Shown here piece after piece: positions 1 through 11,640 of a stretch of 64,000 bases of DNA. The notes beneath the pieces were generated by a model. The model had not been told where the DNA came from, ran no database searches, and worked only from the letters and a program-made list of their open reading frames with translations. Source of the stretch: Rhizophagus irregularis (lineage: Eukaryota > Glomeromycota > Glomeromycetes > Glomerales > Glomeraceae); contig NC_089432.1 of assembly GCF_026210795.1 (NCBI RefSeq), positions 5,270,001-5,334,000 of the forward strand. Reading direction: 5' to 3'. The translations under genes were made by a program, and so were the position numbers. The first letter of the stretch is position 1; each line of letters opens with the position of its first letter.

Positions 1-3000
1 ATTATAAATACATTTTCTAATATCAATACGGATGTTAAGTCTTGCTTACAAGAACTTGCAAGTTGTCAAGTAGATAAATTGTCGATTTTCAAAACTGAAG
101 CTCAACTTTCAAATCGGGTAAGTTAAAGCAATGATTTAATAAGTTAATACATGCTTTCTTAGGTAACTTATTATAACTCCATATTTATAGGTAAAACACT
201 TCTGGTCAGAATCAACCGATCAAATGTTAATTCTTCAATGTGATTTAACTACCGTTAATACTGGATGTATTAAACTAGCCAAATTCATTATTGAACAATT
301 TCGAAATGAATATATATCAAAGAGAGATCAAATGGAACGGGAAATGCCTACGAAACATGCATGTATCATTCTTCATATTCATCGAGATCAAGAATCCACT
401 TTTACATCTTTTAATTTCATGTGCGGTTGGAAACAAATGACTATTGAAACATTATCAGGAAGTGACGTTCCTACATCAGGTCTCCTAGATGAATCGTTAA
501 CTCGTATTGTTAATTCAACTTATCCATTCGAAAAAATTTTACAACAAGAACTCTTATGGTGTTTATCGTGTATGAAATATCCATCGAACGACGAGTCAAT
601 CAATTATATAAAGTAAGCGATATTATTTATTTGTATGATATTTAATAATTATATTTATTAAGAATTTTTTTGCATTAAATTATTTTTTAGGACATTAAAC
701 GAAAAAATTCTAAAACATCCAAATTTTATTGAATGTTTGAAAAAAAGAGTCCTTGTATGGGTTGAAGAGAATTCTACAAGTGACTGGCAATATAAGATAG
801 CATCAAATAAACAAAATTTATATCCATACCCTTCATTTTCTGCAGCATTACAAGCTCACGTTAGAACACTTTTTAGAGAACCGATAGCGCGGATTTTATA
901 CGCTTTAGAAAGATTATCGGCGATAAAAACATTTTTCTATGTTTCTGATCAAACAAAGTCAAAAAAAGGAAACTATGAGAAATTACTTAAATTTTGGGAA
1001 CAAATTTTTATGGATAACAAAATTGTCAAAATTGATGATATACCAAATCCAAAACCTGATGGATATAATATGCCGGCGGAAAGTTTACTCGATCTTGAAT
1101 TTCCTTTTTCATTTTATTATATGAAACAAATTGATAGTTTTAAAAGACATTATGAAGAAGAAATATTGATATTACAAAGGGATGATGACAAAATTGACGA
1201 CGAAACTAATGAACTTTACGATTATGTGATTGAAGATCATTTAAAAGAGTTTAAAAATAATCTTCTTACGTCGATTCCGCAATTAAAAAATTCACCTCTT
1301 GAATGGGAATGGGCTTCCGAATTATATTTTAAAGATTTTGTAACCGTTATTGTGTCAAAAGATGGAGAGACAAAGAATAAAAAAATGTTAACAATAATTT
1401 TAAGATTACTCATCGGTACCGATAAAGTGCGTCAACCAATTTTCCTTCACTCATATTGGTGGAGGAATGCTAACGAAGTTTTAGCTCTATTACAATTAGC
1501 TCAAATGTCTCCCATAATAATTAAAAATATTGAAATTCAAGGAAATGCTATTATTAGAGGAAGTTTGGAAAAATATCTAGTTAAAGAAGTGACAAAACTA
1601 ATGTTACAGCGAATTTGTGGAAATTTTGAAGTCGCAGAAAATGCTCATTTGATCGATAAATGGCAGCATGATGTTACAAAAGTATTATCTCTCGTTAATA
1701 AAATAACTAGAGCAAAGAATTTACCAGATCTTCAATTGTTACGTATTGTAAACGATCTAGTTGCAGCAAAGACCATTCCTTTAGATAGCATTAAAGAAAT
1801 TGTTCAACTTGGATTAAGTTTAGACGAGCAAGAAGTTCTTTCCGAAGAATTTATCAACACCGTATTTGATAAGCTGGATAAACTAGAACAAAATGAGAAA
1901 AATATAATTCCAAAAAGAACATTTATCATGAGATGCCTTGCATTGATTCCTATCAAATCAGATACTCTACTAAGTTTTTATAAAAAATTATTCTCGAATG
2001 AACCTTTTCCATTAATGGGTGCAATCATTGAAAGGATATTTATTAAAGAAGACGTAGAAAATGAGGGCATTTTCTTTACGATACTTACAGATTTCGAAGA
2101 AGCTGTAAGACAATCTGCTCGGTTAAATCTTATTAATAAATGTTTAGGAGATTTGGATACAAACATGGCTACTTTATGTTGTGATACCATTGAACAAAGC
2201 TTCTTCATGAATGAGAAATTGGAAAATTTCGCGGCTTTTTTTGGACCGGCTCTTGAAGCTTTATATAAACAAGGAAGACCACCGTTACAAAAAATAGTTT
2301 CTATTGCATTCCTTAAAGAATTCGTTCGTCGATTCTGGGATAGTTTTCTTCCGAAAGATAAAAATAATCCCCTTGTATTTGACAGAGCAGATGAAAACAA
2401 TTTTAATAATGAAATAATTAATCAAATCAATAATATTTTGACTTTTTCTCATCCTTTGATTCATTCACTTAAAATTTATTTTTTAAGAGATTTATGTCGG
2501 AGAGGTTTTTCAATTGATGACATTAAAAGATTTTGTGAAGCTCAAAAAAATTTTTTACCGTGGCTTAGGACTTTCAACTGGGAAGATATTAATGAAAATC
2601 GGTTATCTTTTAATCCATATTGTAATATGCCCGAATATAATGAAACAGAAAACAGCTTTATGGCCTTCTATAGTGTAGGAAATAAGGCACCTTTCCAAAC
2701 ATATATCCAAGGAGTAAAGCAGAATATGACTATAACAGCAAAATTATCTTTCATGGGACTCTTATTTGTACGTCTTCATGCTTTAAGAGCTTCAAGAGAA
2801 TGGCGACATTCAGAAGTGCAATCGGCTGATTTCTTGACTAAAGAACTTACCGGAATAAACTTATCGAATTCATTTAAAACAATTGCAACAAATATCTTAT
2901 CGAATAAGCAACCTTTACTTCAAATTGTCAATCCAGAGATTAATAATACCGATTTGTTTATAAAATCTGTTATCTCACATATTTTCGCATTCCATGCATT

Positions 3001-5468
3001 GGTTGAACCGAATTCATCTCAACTTGCAATGTATCTACACAATCTACAAAATTGTCAGAATATGTTTATTTTAACGTGTATGTCCGACGTGGTATCAATG
3101 GTGTTAAATGCAATTCCTGAAGTCAAGACGAGATATGCCTGCAAATGCGGATGTATATATATAGTTGGAGAATGTGGCAATGTTGTTCAAACTGGTAAAT
3201 GTCCAAATTGTGGAAGTACAATTGGTGGAGCGAATTATAATAAACCAGAAGCTGGGAATACTAGACTTGATGCTGGTCCGGTTCACCAAATAGCAGTAAA
3301 TGATCAATCAGGGTATATTGGAGAAACAGTTAATCAAGATCTGTATCATTCCGTCAGATCTCTTCCTCCTACATCGTATCGTATGCTACATTTAATTATT
3401 CATGTTCTTATTGGAGCGTCTGCACCTCAACCTGCCCTTGCCTTTCTTCAAAAAAATAATAAAGTCGCTTTAGATTCTGAAAAATATTGTATGGATCATA
3501 TTCAAAATGACTGGGACATTCTCAAGAAACTTCTTAATTGTTCAGATGCGGTATGTTTAAAATTTTTTTTTTTTTCTGTTGTTATACCTGTCCAATTAGT
3601 AAAATGAATAAAATTATTAACCAAAAAAATATCTATGATTTAACTAGAATTTGGCGTTAGCGTTCCATTCACTAATTTCTTTAATGATGGAAAAACCTTT
3701 GCCGAATCAGCAAATAAATACATCTGCTGAACGCACGAATTGGGAAACAATGTTCCATAATAATTATATTGCACCACTAACTAAAAATATAAACGAGACA
3801 GCAACCAATTATCGTATGAAATTAGACGAAGCTCTAACTAAAAATAAAAAAGGTAACTTAATTGAATGTGAAATTAATCAGACTTTGGTTATGGATAAAC
3901 AATATCGAAGTGAGAATTTACCAAATTTATGGAGAACGATTGGAATAATTAATTTCGATAGTTTTCGTGCTTATTATATGAGTGATTTGACAAGGAGAAA
4001 CGACGACCATCCATTTCTCTCTGTATTTTTCAAACATTCTAAACAAATAGAATTACTCAAACATCTTTTACCTATCGTAAAATTTGTTCAAATTTTGAAT
4101 GCCAAACTTGGATATCAATTAACAAGGCAAACGGCAAAAGATATGAATTTCAGACAATTTATAGAAAAGGAATCCAATGATGGTAGAAATGAAGAAATTT
4201 TCAATAATTTGAATACCGCTTTTAATGATTTTAAACTTGGTTGGAATACAGTAATACCTTTCGTAAATCGATATCAATGTCATGAACTTCCCAATGAAAA
4301 ACCAGTCATGGGTTATAGTCTTCCAGTTATTTTTGGTTTAGTGGAACCGAAAGATGCAGGAATTTTCTTATGCGCTATTTTAGATTATTTGGTTGACTTG
4401 CAAAACCAGTTCTTACAAGAAGTTATAGTAATTCCACCTGGAACTTGTAAATCTCTCAAGTTTTTAGATGAAATCACATTTGATATCGAACTAGCAATTT
4501 CGAAAACAGAACCAGTTATACCCAATGGATATTGCTTTCAATCTCTACGTCTTGATCATGTTCGTTCTGGAAATATTATAAATTTTGTTTGGGATGATGA
4601 GATTCTTGCATATAGTCAAAGAAATTTAGCAATTGCAAGAGGAGAAGATATTGTGTATGATTTGACAAAAATTGAAGCGGAATTGGCAAATATTCTAGTT
4701 TTCGAGAAAGTTTATATAGAAACTCTACCAGATTCCCAATTATATCTTGAAACTTTCCCGTATCACATGGAGCTATTTCAAGGATGTATGAGAAGAATTC
4801 TTAGTGATATTAAGAATCAAATAACCCAAGAGCCAATCCCGATCGAAAAAATGAATCCATTAGGTTTTTCTATAAATTCCCGTTTAGAATACGCTTCAAA
4901 ATCGACTATAGATAACTCGTCAGAAATTTTGTCATCATTGGAAATACTTCTATGTTTCGTCAAGCGTACAGCAGTTGGAGATGGAGACAGACCCATTAAG
5001 GATTTTGTCTTACAATGGATGAAACTATCATCATTGTATGAACATAGAGAATTCTCTAAAATTTTAGATATTGATTTAAGACTTAAACACTTGGTGTCCT
5101 TATATGAGCTCGTCGAAGAACAAGTTGCCGATGTTAAAATTAAATATATTCACGAAAAATATCAGGAAAAACTTTCAACGGATATGGAGGCGGCAATAAT
5201 GGAATCTTTAGGTTTTAAGCAGCAAACTACAACGAAAAAAGTTATACCAGCAGAGGCATTCGCTTTAGCTTTAAAACGATTCATGCTACGATTCTTAACT
5301 TTAGAAAGTCAAAAGGAAACGGATTCATTAAGCATTTATTTACAAGATGGTTCATTAAATTTTTGGCCTTCAACAGTTCCAGAGGAACTTATTGATGAAT
5401 TGTTTCCAGAAAATTTATTTGTAGCTAATACATATGATGCTTATAAATTCACAGTGAAAAAGATTGAG
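1..5468 (+). CDS. RNF213-like: RNF213-like giant AAA+/RZ-finger protein, copy A (5' part outside window)
   Basis: Exons, by comparison with the complete copy at 26601-42657: 1-117 (end of exon 10), 191-612, 691-3550 and 3648-5468. Introns 118-190, 613-690 and 3551-3647 are GT..AG and all phases join. The segment encodes the region after the AAA core: the second-AAA-to-E3 linker, the long helical E3 region and an RZ-type zinc finger near 3134-3245, then an alpha-helical tail. In animals RNF213 is a cytosolic dynein-like AAA ATPase and ubiquitin ligase; this function is transferred by homology only. No C3HC4 RING is visible where the human protein has one. The RZ finger differs from the other two copies. 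The frame is open throughout, so this part could be functional, but the terminal exon looks degraded (see 5469-5722). The start lies outside the window. Family assignment is firm; activity is unknown. Confidence 0.88.
3134..3245 (+). other. RZ-type zinc finger of copy A, with altered ligands
   Basis: Coding segment with cysteines spaced like the RNF213/ZNFX1 RZ finger: C-x-C-G-C, then VGEC, then C-P-N-C, then IGG. The position that is His in the animal finger (C-x3-H) is Cys here (TGT), so C-x3-C remains a possible zinc ligand pair. The His that normally follows IGG is replaced: the stretch reads IGGANYNKP. In the other two copies that His is kept, but the first position is Tyr. Zinc binding is inferred from the pattern only. 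Confidence 0.75.
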
Positions 5469-5722
5469 GTAAGAAAATTTATAATATATATTTTTATATA
5501 TTTAAATAATATTAATCTAAAAAAAAATTTCTAATTACTTAAATGAAAAAACATGTATATGTCGCTAAAAATAGAATCAATGATTTAACAAATCTAAATC
5601 AAACGGAACCTACCGCCAGTAGAATGCTTCAAGAAAATCAAGAAAGGGCCGACAAAAATTTGATATGTAGAAACTCTTTTTCTTGTTATTCGATTTTTTA
5701 AATTTATAGTATATATTAGTGT
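5469..5722 (+). other. Degenerate last intron and terminal exon of copy A
   Basis: In copy B the last intron ends in TTAAG and a 46-codon terminal exon follows. In copy A the corresponding stretch (around 5535-5545) reads TACTTAAATG: the AG and a few following bases are missing. The homologous exon text is otherwise recognisable up to about 5665, and the similarity to the 3' flank of copy B continues to about 5720. Without splicing, the protein would end with 22 intron-encoded residues at a stop at 5532-5534. With the next AG (5573-5574) it would end after two residues. The C-terminal tail of copy A is therefore changed or lost. Confidence 0.6.
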
Positions 5723-6095
5723 TGCGTGCCGTAATAGTTATGAAAGAGTTGGAAGGTTGTGACAACGTTTTGCCGTAATTTTCCAACCAGTTGTAATTGT
5801 AATTGGTGCAAGATTTAATCCTAGTTTTATTTATTAATATTGATTTAGATATTTTAATAATTTTTTTGTATCACACGAACATTTTTAATAAAAATTCTTA
5901 GGTAAAAGTATTAAATATTAAAATTATAGTTTACTATTTACCATTTAATACTGAAAAATTTATTCATAAATAATTATATACAAATGTGTATATCTAGATT
6001 CATCACCATATTCCTCTCTTTCATTATTATTAAAATGAGCATTAGGGTGAAAAATTGGAGATGGGAAATCAAAAATATTCAACTCGTCGGTGCTC
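5723..6095. other. Intergenic, no feature seen
   Basis: AT-rich sequence in which homology to the 3' flank of copy B has ended. I see no gene, repeat or splice-linked coding segment. Confidence 0.5.
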
Positions 6096-6245
6096 GGGCG
6101 TCCTTATCTTACGGGGGGGGTACAATCTTAACGTACTCCTGGCGGCCCGAGCTTAGAAGCACGTGCGTTAATTCCGGCCAGTTCCGTACGTTAACATCGT
6201 ACGCCCCAGTGTACGTTAAGGAACCCCGGGTCTTTTTCCGTTAAA
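6096..6245. repeat. GC-rich islet with inverted arms
   Basis: About 150 bp of strikingly GC-rich, CpG-rich sequence inside AT-rich DNA. It includes an eight-G run, and arms CTTAACGTAC (near 6128) and GTACGTTAAG (near 6212) in inverted orientation. It ends near a CACGTG motif. It looks like a fragment of a transposable element, but I cannot name the family. The open frame across it (5984-6244) has no protein-like composition that I recognise. Confidence 0.4.
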
Positions 6246-6360
6246 TCACGTGACTTATTTAATTCTGGTCAGAATTAAATGATCGGCATATAAAATATCC
6301 TTTTTTGGAATAAAGCGAGATTTAAACATCACAGGTCTAAATTTACCCAAAAAATCAAAT

Positions 6361-6494
6361 CATATCGGCTGATTAGAAAAGCCTCCCATAATTTTATACG
6401 CTAATGACAATAAGTAACCCATCAGTTATATAATGAACCCATCAATTGAGCTTAAATATTAATTGGCTTGATTTTTCCAATCAGCCGATATGTA
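6361..6494. repeat. Short inverted repeat, hairpin-like or miniature element
   Basis: The sequence CATATCGGCTGATTAGAAAA at the left is repeated in inverted orientation near 6475-6492 with one mismatch (CCAATCAGCCGATATG), about 90 bp apart. The arms could be the ends of a miniature inverted-repeat element. No clear target duplication is seen. Confidence 0.4.
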
Positions 6495-6659
6495 ACAAAA
6501 AAAAAAGTTATAACGAGAAAAAGTTCTTATATAAAAAAAAATTACGTAAAAAAAATGGGTTAGTCTATAAAAAAAAATACAACCGACCCGAGTCACCCGA
6601 CCTTCTCAGGATCGATAATCTAACCAAAAAGGATATGTATAATTCTCTAATTATATAAT

Positions 6660-8080
6660 TAATAACAAATCTAATTTCGGTAATAATAGCGATGATCTGC
6701 AATTCGGAATTCATACCTGAACTTACTTTAATAATTTAGAAAATAAAGAGCGAAAAAAATCTTACGCTAACATGGAATAGATTAGGCACAAGCGGAAAAT
6801 ACATTACACAATTCAAAACTATTTATACATGCTAAACTAAACGTTACGGTTACACGTTGTATTTTTTTAGTTATATAGATTTTGCTTTGGGTTTTTTTCA
6901 TATATCATATGATTTTTATTATATAATTCCCTTCTCTAGTATTATGTAGTTTCTCACAATTGTGCGATTTTTGCCATTAATTAACCTGACGATTGGTAAT
7001 TAAATTAATAAAAATATGTACAATAGAGTAATGAATGGAATCACAAAATTATTTTTTACCAACAATTGTTTACTAGTAAAAGAATCTTTTTGTTCTAACT
7101 ATAAGAAATAGCAATTGAGAGTATGAAGCTTTCATCTATAATGTTGTTTCAATCAATAACAAATTTTTTTAAATAATATGCTTGTTCAGTCAAAATAAAT
7201 TTATTTTTATATTCCTTCAATCAAACTCTGTAGTCTTTAAGGAATAATCGTTAATTAGATTACTAAAAATATATTTATGAATTAACCGTTTACTTGAGGA
7301 GTATTCGAATTGGTATTTAGTCTTTTTTCGTGTTTCTTTTCTTTTCAGGATTGTTGAGAAAATATTGTATTGTACAACTGAAGAAATATAATCCCAAGTT
7401 ACCATTTATTTTATTTTATTTCATTTTTTTTTTACATTTTTCTTTTATTTAGTCAAATATGGCTGGAAAAAACAAAAATAAAATTAATCTAGTATTTATT
7501 AAAAAGACGAATACGTTATCGTTTCCCTATAAAAAAAGTTGTCCAAACACTGTTCAGTTTTTTGTTCGGAAAATTAACTCCGTTTACTTGACATTTATTG
7601 GACATTTATCATGATATTGTACGTTTTTTATGTAGTCGAAATTTCTCAATCTCTGCATCTTGTATTAAATTGTAACAAATATTGTATAATAACGTGCATG
7701 TGTTCGGAAAATTGAATATTTATAAGACAAACATTTTTATAGGGATATGTATTAGTTTTTCGTTCGTAATGTATTTACCGTATGTTACAATAAACTCCCG
7801 AATTTATCCGGAAGCAACTACTGCGCCAACGTTGCACTATACTATTAATTCTAAATTTTATATACTCTCATCAAATAATTCGATAGATTTTTTTGTACCG
7901 AAATGTTGATCATATCCTGGAATGCATTAGATCATTGACAATCATTTGTTAAAATGGAAAATTTGTGAAAATTTGTGCATTTTTATGGATTAGATTTTTG
8001 CATTAAGTCCAAATTTGGTCTCAACTAATTGATTGAAAAGGAAATAACTTCCCATTTTTGTTTTACCTTTTCTCTTTTCG
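6660..8080. other. Intergenic, no gene supported
   Basis: AT-rich DNA with only short open frames (for example 7217-7405 on the minus strand and 7682-7909 on the plus strand). None shows a family signature, a consistent intron structure or protein-like composition. A short phrase near 6838 (AAACGTTACGGTTAC) recurs near 46095 in the spacer before copy C, so at least one dispersed repeat fragment lies here. Confidence 0.5.
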
Positions 8081-9260
8081 TAAAAAAAGACTCTTTTTTT
8101 TGTCAAAAAAAAATTTTATAAAAATAAAAATGGAAAGACACTTTCCATTTTTGATTTATCTTCTCTTTTTCATAAAAACATTTTTTTTTGTTAAAAAAAA
8201 TCCAAAAAAAAAATTTACAAAAATAATATAATTAATATAAATTAATTTGAATTGGGTTTTTTATAGTTAAGACCCGATTGATTGGCAAGTCATGTTGTAC
8301 ATCATCTAACTAATCGGAATTTTTTTTTTTTTGGTTTTTTTCTTTTTTTTAAAAATTTTTCATTTTTTTTCCTCTTTCTTTTTTTTTCATTTTTTCTCCA
8401 TTTAGATTTGGTTTTTTTTCCAAAACTGATAATTATTATTATTTTTTTTTTATTTTTTGATCTTTTTTTTTAGACCGATTTCTTTCTTTTATTTTTCCCC
8501 AATTTTTTTTCTTTTTCTTTTCAAGTTTTTTTTATTTTTTCTTTCCTTTTCCTTTTCGGTTCTCTATTTTTCTTTTGTCCCTCCTCGCAAATTTTTTTTT
8601 TAGTTTTTTTCGAACCTTTTCTTTTTTCAGGTTGGCTTTGGCTTTTTTTCCAATCTGAAAAAATTTTTTCATCTCTTCTTTTTTCGGGTTGGCTTTTTTT
8701 TAAACCGAATTTTTCACCATTAGGTTTGGATCGGGTGATCAGATCGGTGCCGCAGGCAACGGTAGCACCTTTTTTTGTTTCTTTTTTTCTTATTGTAAAT
8801 TTAGGATTTTTTTTTTACTAATACTTTTTACCCTTAATTTTTTTTTTTTTAACACAGACTTTATTAGTATTGAACCAATTACATTGTAATCAAACCCATA
8901 TTCACCATATATACATATAGTTTGTCAACAAAGTATCTATTTTCTATTAAATTTATACTAAATAAGATCTAGCTAATATGAAACTTGTAATTACTAAAAT
9001 TATTTTATATAAATTTCATTTCCAGTCCTATTCCGAACTTTAAAAAAATAATTTTTTCAACCCATTTTTTTTTTATTTGTTTTTTTTTCAATCCATTTTT
9101 TTTACCAATTTTCAGTTTTTTTTTAAACTGATTTTTTAAATTTTTTCATTTTTTCTTTTAAAAAACAAAATTTTTCAGGTTTTCTGACTTACCCTTTCCT
9201 TTTTGGGGTTGTTTTTTCTAAAACCAAAATTATTTTTCAAATATTTTTAATTTTCCTTTA
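8080..9260. repeat. T-rich low-complexity tract
   Basis: More than 1 kb dominated by poly-T runs broken by C, G and short words (TTTTTTC, GGTTTT). It is densest at 8310-8830 and 9050-9260. A short normal-composition island at about 8710-8770 and another at 8880-9040 interrupt it. Strand asymmetry is extreme and is the reverse of the A-rich tract at 9955-10760. No gene is present; short frames here are artefacts of the composition. Confidence 0.7.
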
Positions 9261-9349
9261 TAACATATCAGAATTATCATCCAACACTTCATTATAACTA
9301 AATATTGTTATTACAAATTTCTTGCAGGACATCTATAAATTAAAAAGGA

Positions 9350-9935
9350 TGATTAGCTTTCGCTAAGTACTCTATTTAAGAATTTCATCCCGCCATCTGG
9401 TAGTGACGTGAGGCAGTATCCTTCTAAAGTATCAAGTAACATAACGAAGCAGTTCGGATCTTCTTCCTATATATTAGTGTCGATATTTTCACCGTCCGTT
9501 CCTGAAAACTGCACAATAAAAGGTATAGCTACAAGTATCTGTTTGAAAGAACTTACAAAAACACAGCTTTAGGTTATTGTATCCTTTCACTGACATCTCT
9601 CCTGGACACACAAAAGATTTGTTATCATCCAGAAATTCTGAAAACAGAGAAGGACGTTCACAGTAAAACTGTGGCCACGAAGCGCTTCCAGTTCTCTGAA
9701 TCCAAAAGTCCTCAATGAGAACAAATCAATTGCATGAGTCAAAGTTGAGGAAGAAACATAACTATTCCTCATTGCGGAATAGTAGACCTCAACACTGAGA
9801 AGATCTTATTCGTATCTCAGCCAGGTCCGTCAGTTAACAGAGTTATCATAGTTAAACCTGCCAGCTCACAAGGTTGCCATAACTTCCTTGATCATTGCAT
9901 CCACTTGTTCACCTTCACCAGATAGCTTTACAAAA
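9350..9935 (-). other. Coding-like degraded block on the minus strand, unidentified
   Basis: This block has balanced base composition unlike its simple-sequence neighbours. Read on the minus strand it gives several protein-like stretches interrupted by stops, for example a 61-residue frame at 9587-9772 and, near 9365-9530, a stretch containing the words FVMLLDTLEGY and SLPDGGMKF. The stretches lie in broken frames, so this is probably a gene or transposon relic. I do not recognise the family. Confidence 0.25.
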
Positions 9936-9954
9936 ACAGTTCAACATACCTTTG

Positions 9955-10760
9955 GCCAAAAGAAGACCTAATAAAGAGAAGAGAGAAGATAGACCTAAAA
10001 AAAAAGATGAAAAATCTAAAGCAAAAAAAAAGATGACAAAACAAAAGAAAAAAGATAATGAAGTGAAAAAAAGACGATGAAACAAAAAAAAGGATGACGA
10101 AATGAAAGAAAAAAGATAATGAAGCAAAAAAAAGATGACAAAATGAAAAAAAAGATGACAAAATGAAAAAAAGAGATGACAAAATGAAAAAAAGGATGAC
10201 AAATGAAAAAAAATGATGACAAAATGGAAAAAAAGGATGACAAAACGAAAAAAGGATGACGATATGAAAAAAAGGACGACGAAACGAAAAAAAAGGAAAA
10301 AAAAGAACAACGAAACAAAAAAAAAGGACAACAAAAATGAAAAAAAAGGACAACAAAATGAAAAAAAGGACAAAAAAATGAAAAAAGGACAACAAAACGA
10401 AAAAAAAGGACAACGAAATGAAAAAAAGGACAACGAAACGAAAAAAAAGGACAACGAAATGAAAAAGAAGGACAACAAAATGAAAAAAAGGGGTCTAAAA
10501 GAAGACCTAATAAGAGAAAACCTAGACAGAGAAAAGATAGTCCTAAAAAAAAGATGAAAAAAAAATATGATAAAACCACACAAAAACCCAACCCATACTC
10601 TCTAAAGGAAGACGTAAAGAAAAGGGCCTAAGAGATAGAAGACCTAATAAAGAAAAGCCTAGGCAGAGAGTTGAAAAAAAAGACGACAAAAGTGTATATT
10701 GTGTATATATAATATTGTTAGCTGACGAAAAAAGATGATGAAAAAAAAAAGGATATTGAG
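9955..10760. repeat. A-rich tandem simple repeat, unit about 19-20 bp
   Basis: Dozens of imperfect units of the type GATGACAAAATGAAAAAAA, grading into GGACAACAAAATGAAAAA. Longer words AGAAGACCTAATAA recur near 9963, 10498 and 10640, so the array also has a higher-order period. The long frames it generates (Lys/Asp/Asn-rich on plus, Phe/Ser-rich on minus) reflect the repeat and are not called as genes. Confidence 0.8.
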
Positions 10761-11189
10761 GGTATATAAATACTTTTTCGAATACACAGTGACTAATAAT
10801 AAGATAGTTAGGAAGTATAGTATCTTGCATAATACAATTGTTTGACAATACAATTGTTTTGACTATACAGTTATCTGGGTTTGAAAAAAAAACTGGAAAT
10901 AAAAAAAATAATAATAAAAAGCCTCGGCAAACACGATATACTGCGGCTGATCACATCATCCAATTTGTCATCAGTATAACGTGATAATAGTCTCGTATGT
11001 TACACGTTGATTATCAATTGATATCTTCTTGATATTCTCACGGGTGGTGTTTATTTAAAAAGATAGGTAAAAAGTCTATCAATATTGGAATAAAAAGTCT
11101 ATCATCATTAGTCAAATAAGTATATTAAAGGCTTTATGGTATGGATACCGTGAAATGAATCAGTTATTTCACGGAGTCACTGGAATATC
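10761..11189. other. Intergenic, no gene seen
   Basis: AT-rich DNA. A small direct duplication GACAATACAATTGTTT lies at about 10842-10862. No coding or RNA gene is supported. Confidence 0.45.
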
Positions 11190-11640
11190 ATGATTTTCAC
11201 GGATTTAAGAGGAACAACAAAAGAAACAAATGAAAAAAGAGGAACTACTATCATTTATCCCATTAAACTGTTAAAAGATGAAAAAGAAAATTATACTTTT
11301 GTTCATAATCCTGAAACCAGTCATTATCGTACTCGTGGAATTGGAATTGGAATTTCAGGTATATGTAGATTTGTAGAATATTCTGATGATAGTGAAAGTT
11401 CCGATCCAAGAATTTATGTGACTGATAACAAATGTTTTGTTTTAAAGAAATTCGTAAGATTGAATTTTCATGGTATACATAATTTTAATTGTAATGACGG
11501 TTTTCAATTAAGTAGGAAATTTAATTATCCAAATGTATCAGACGTAAATTAGATTCATTAGGTTCTTCAGAAATATCTGAAAATACTTTCTGGTTGAGCA
11601 ATATAAAAATAATGTACAATTGCTTGAAGGTAATAATCAA
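11190..11640 (+). pseudogene. Unidentified ORF with a probable frameshift
   Basis: An open frame of 120 codons starts at an ATG at 11190 and has ordinary protein composition, with phrases such as GIGIGISGICRFVEYSDD and KCFVLKKFVRL. It stops at 11552, but protein-like reading continues in another frame from about 11548 (SSEISENTFWLSNIK) to a possible GT donor near 11630. A matching AG lies near 11701 and could lead into one further short exon. I do not recognise the family. The break suggests a decayed gene; an unannotated small intron is the alternative. Confidence 0.35.

Noticed and set aside
1978-2400. Minus-strand frame of 140 codons inside copy A exon 12 (and equivalents at 38978-39376 and 60673-60903)
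   Set aside because: Shadow of the strongly supported plus-strand gene; it appears in each copy because the coding strand is conserved.
5984-6244. 86-codon frame over the GC-rich islet
   Set aside because: The frame is open mainly because the islet is GC-rich; its N-terminal half and C-terminal half have different character and no motif.
7682-7909. 75-codon plus-strand frame
   Set aside because: No family signature, no introns in phase, and a length expected by chance in this much AT-rich DNA.
9895-10557. Plus-strand Lys-rich frames
   Set aside because: Same simple repeat; no non-repetitive coding context or splice-linked exons.
9915-10583. Long minus-strand frames of about 160-220 codons rich in Phe and Ser
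   Set aside because: They are the reverse reading of the A-rich tandem array; three overlapping frames are open at once, which reflects composition rather than coding.
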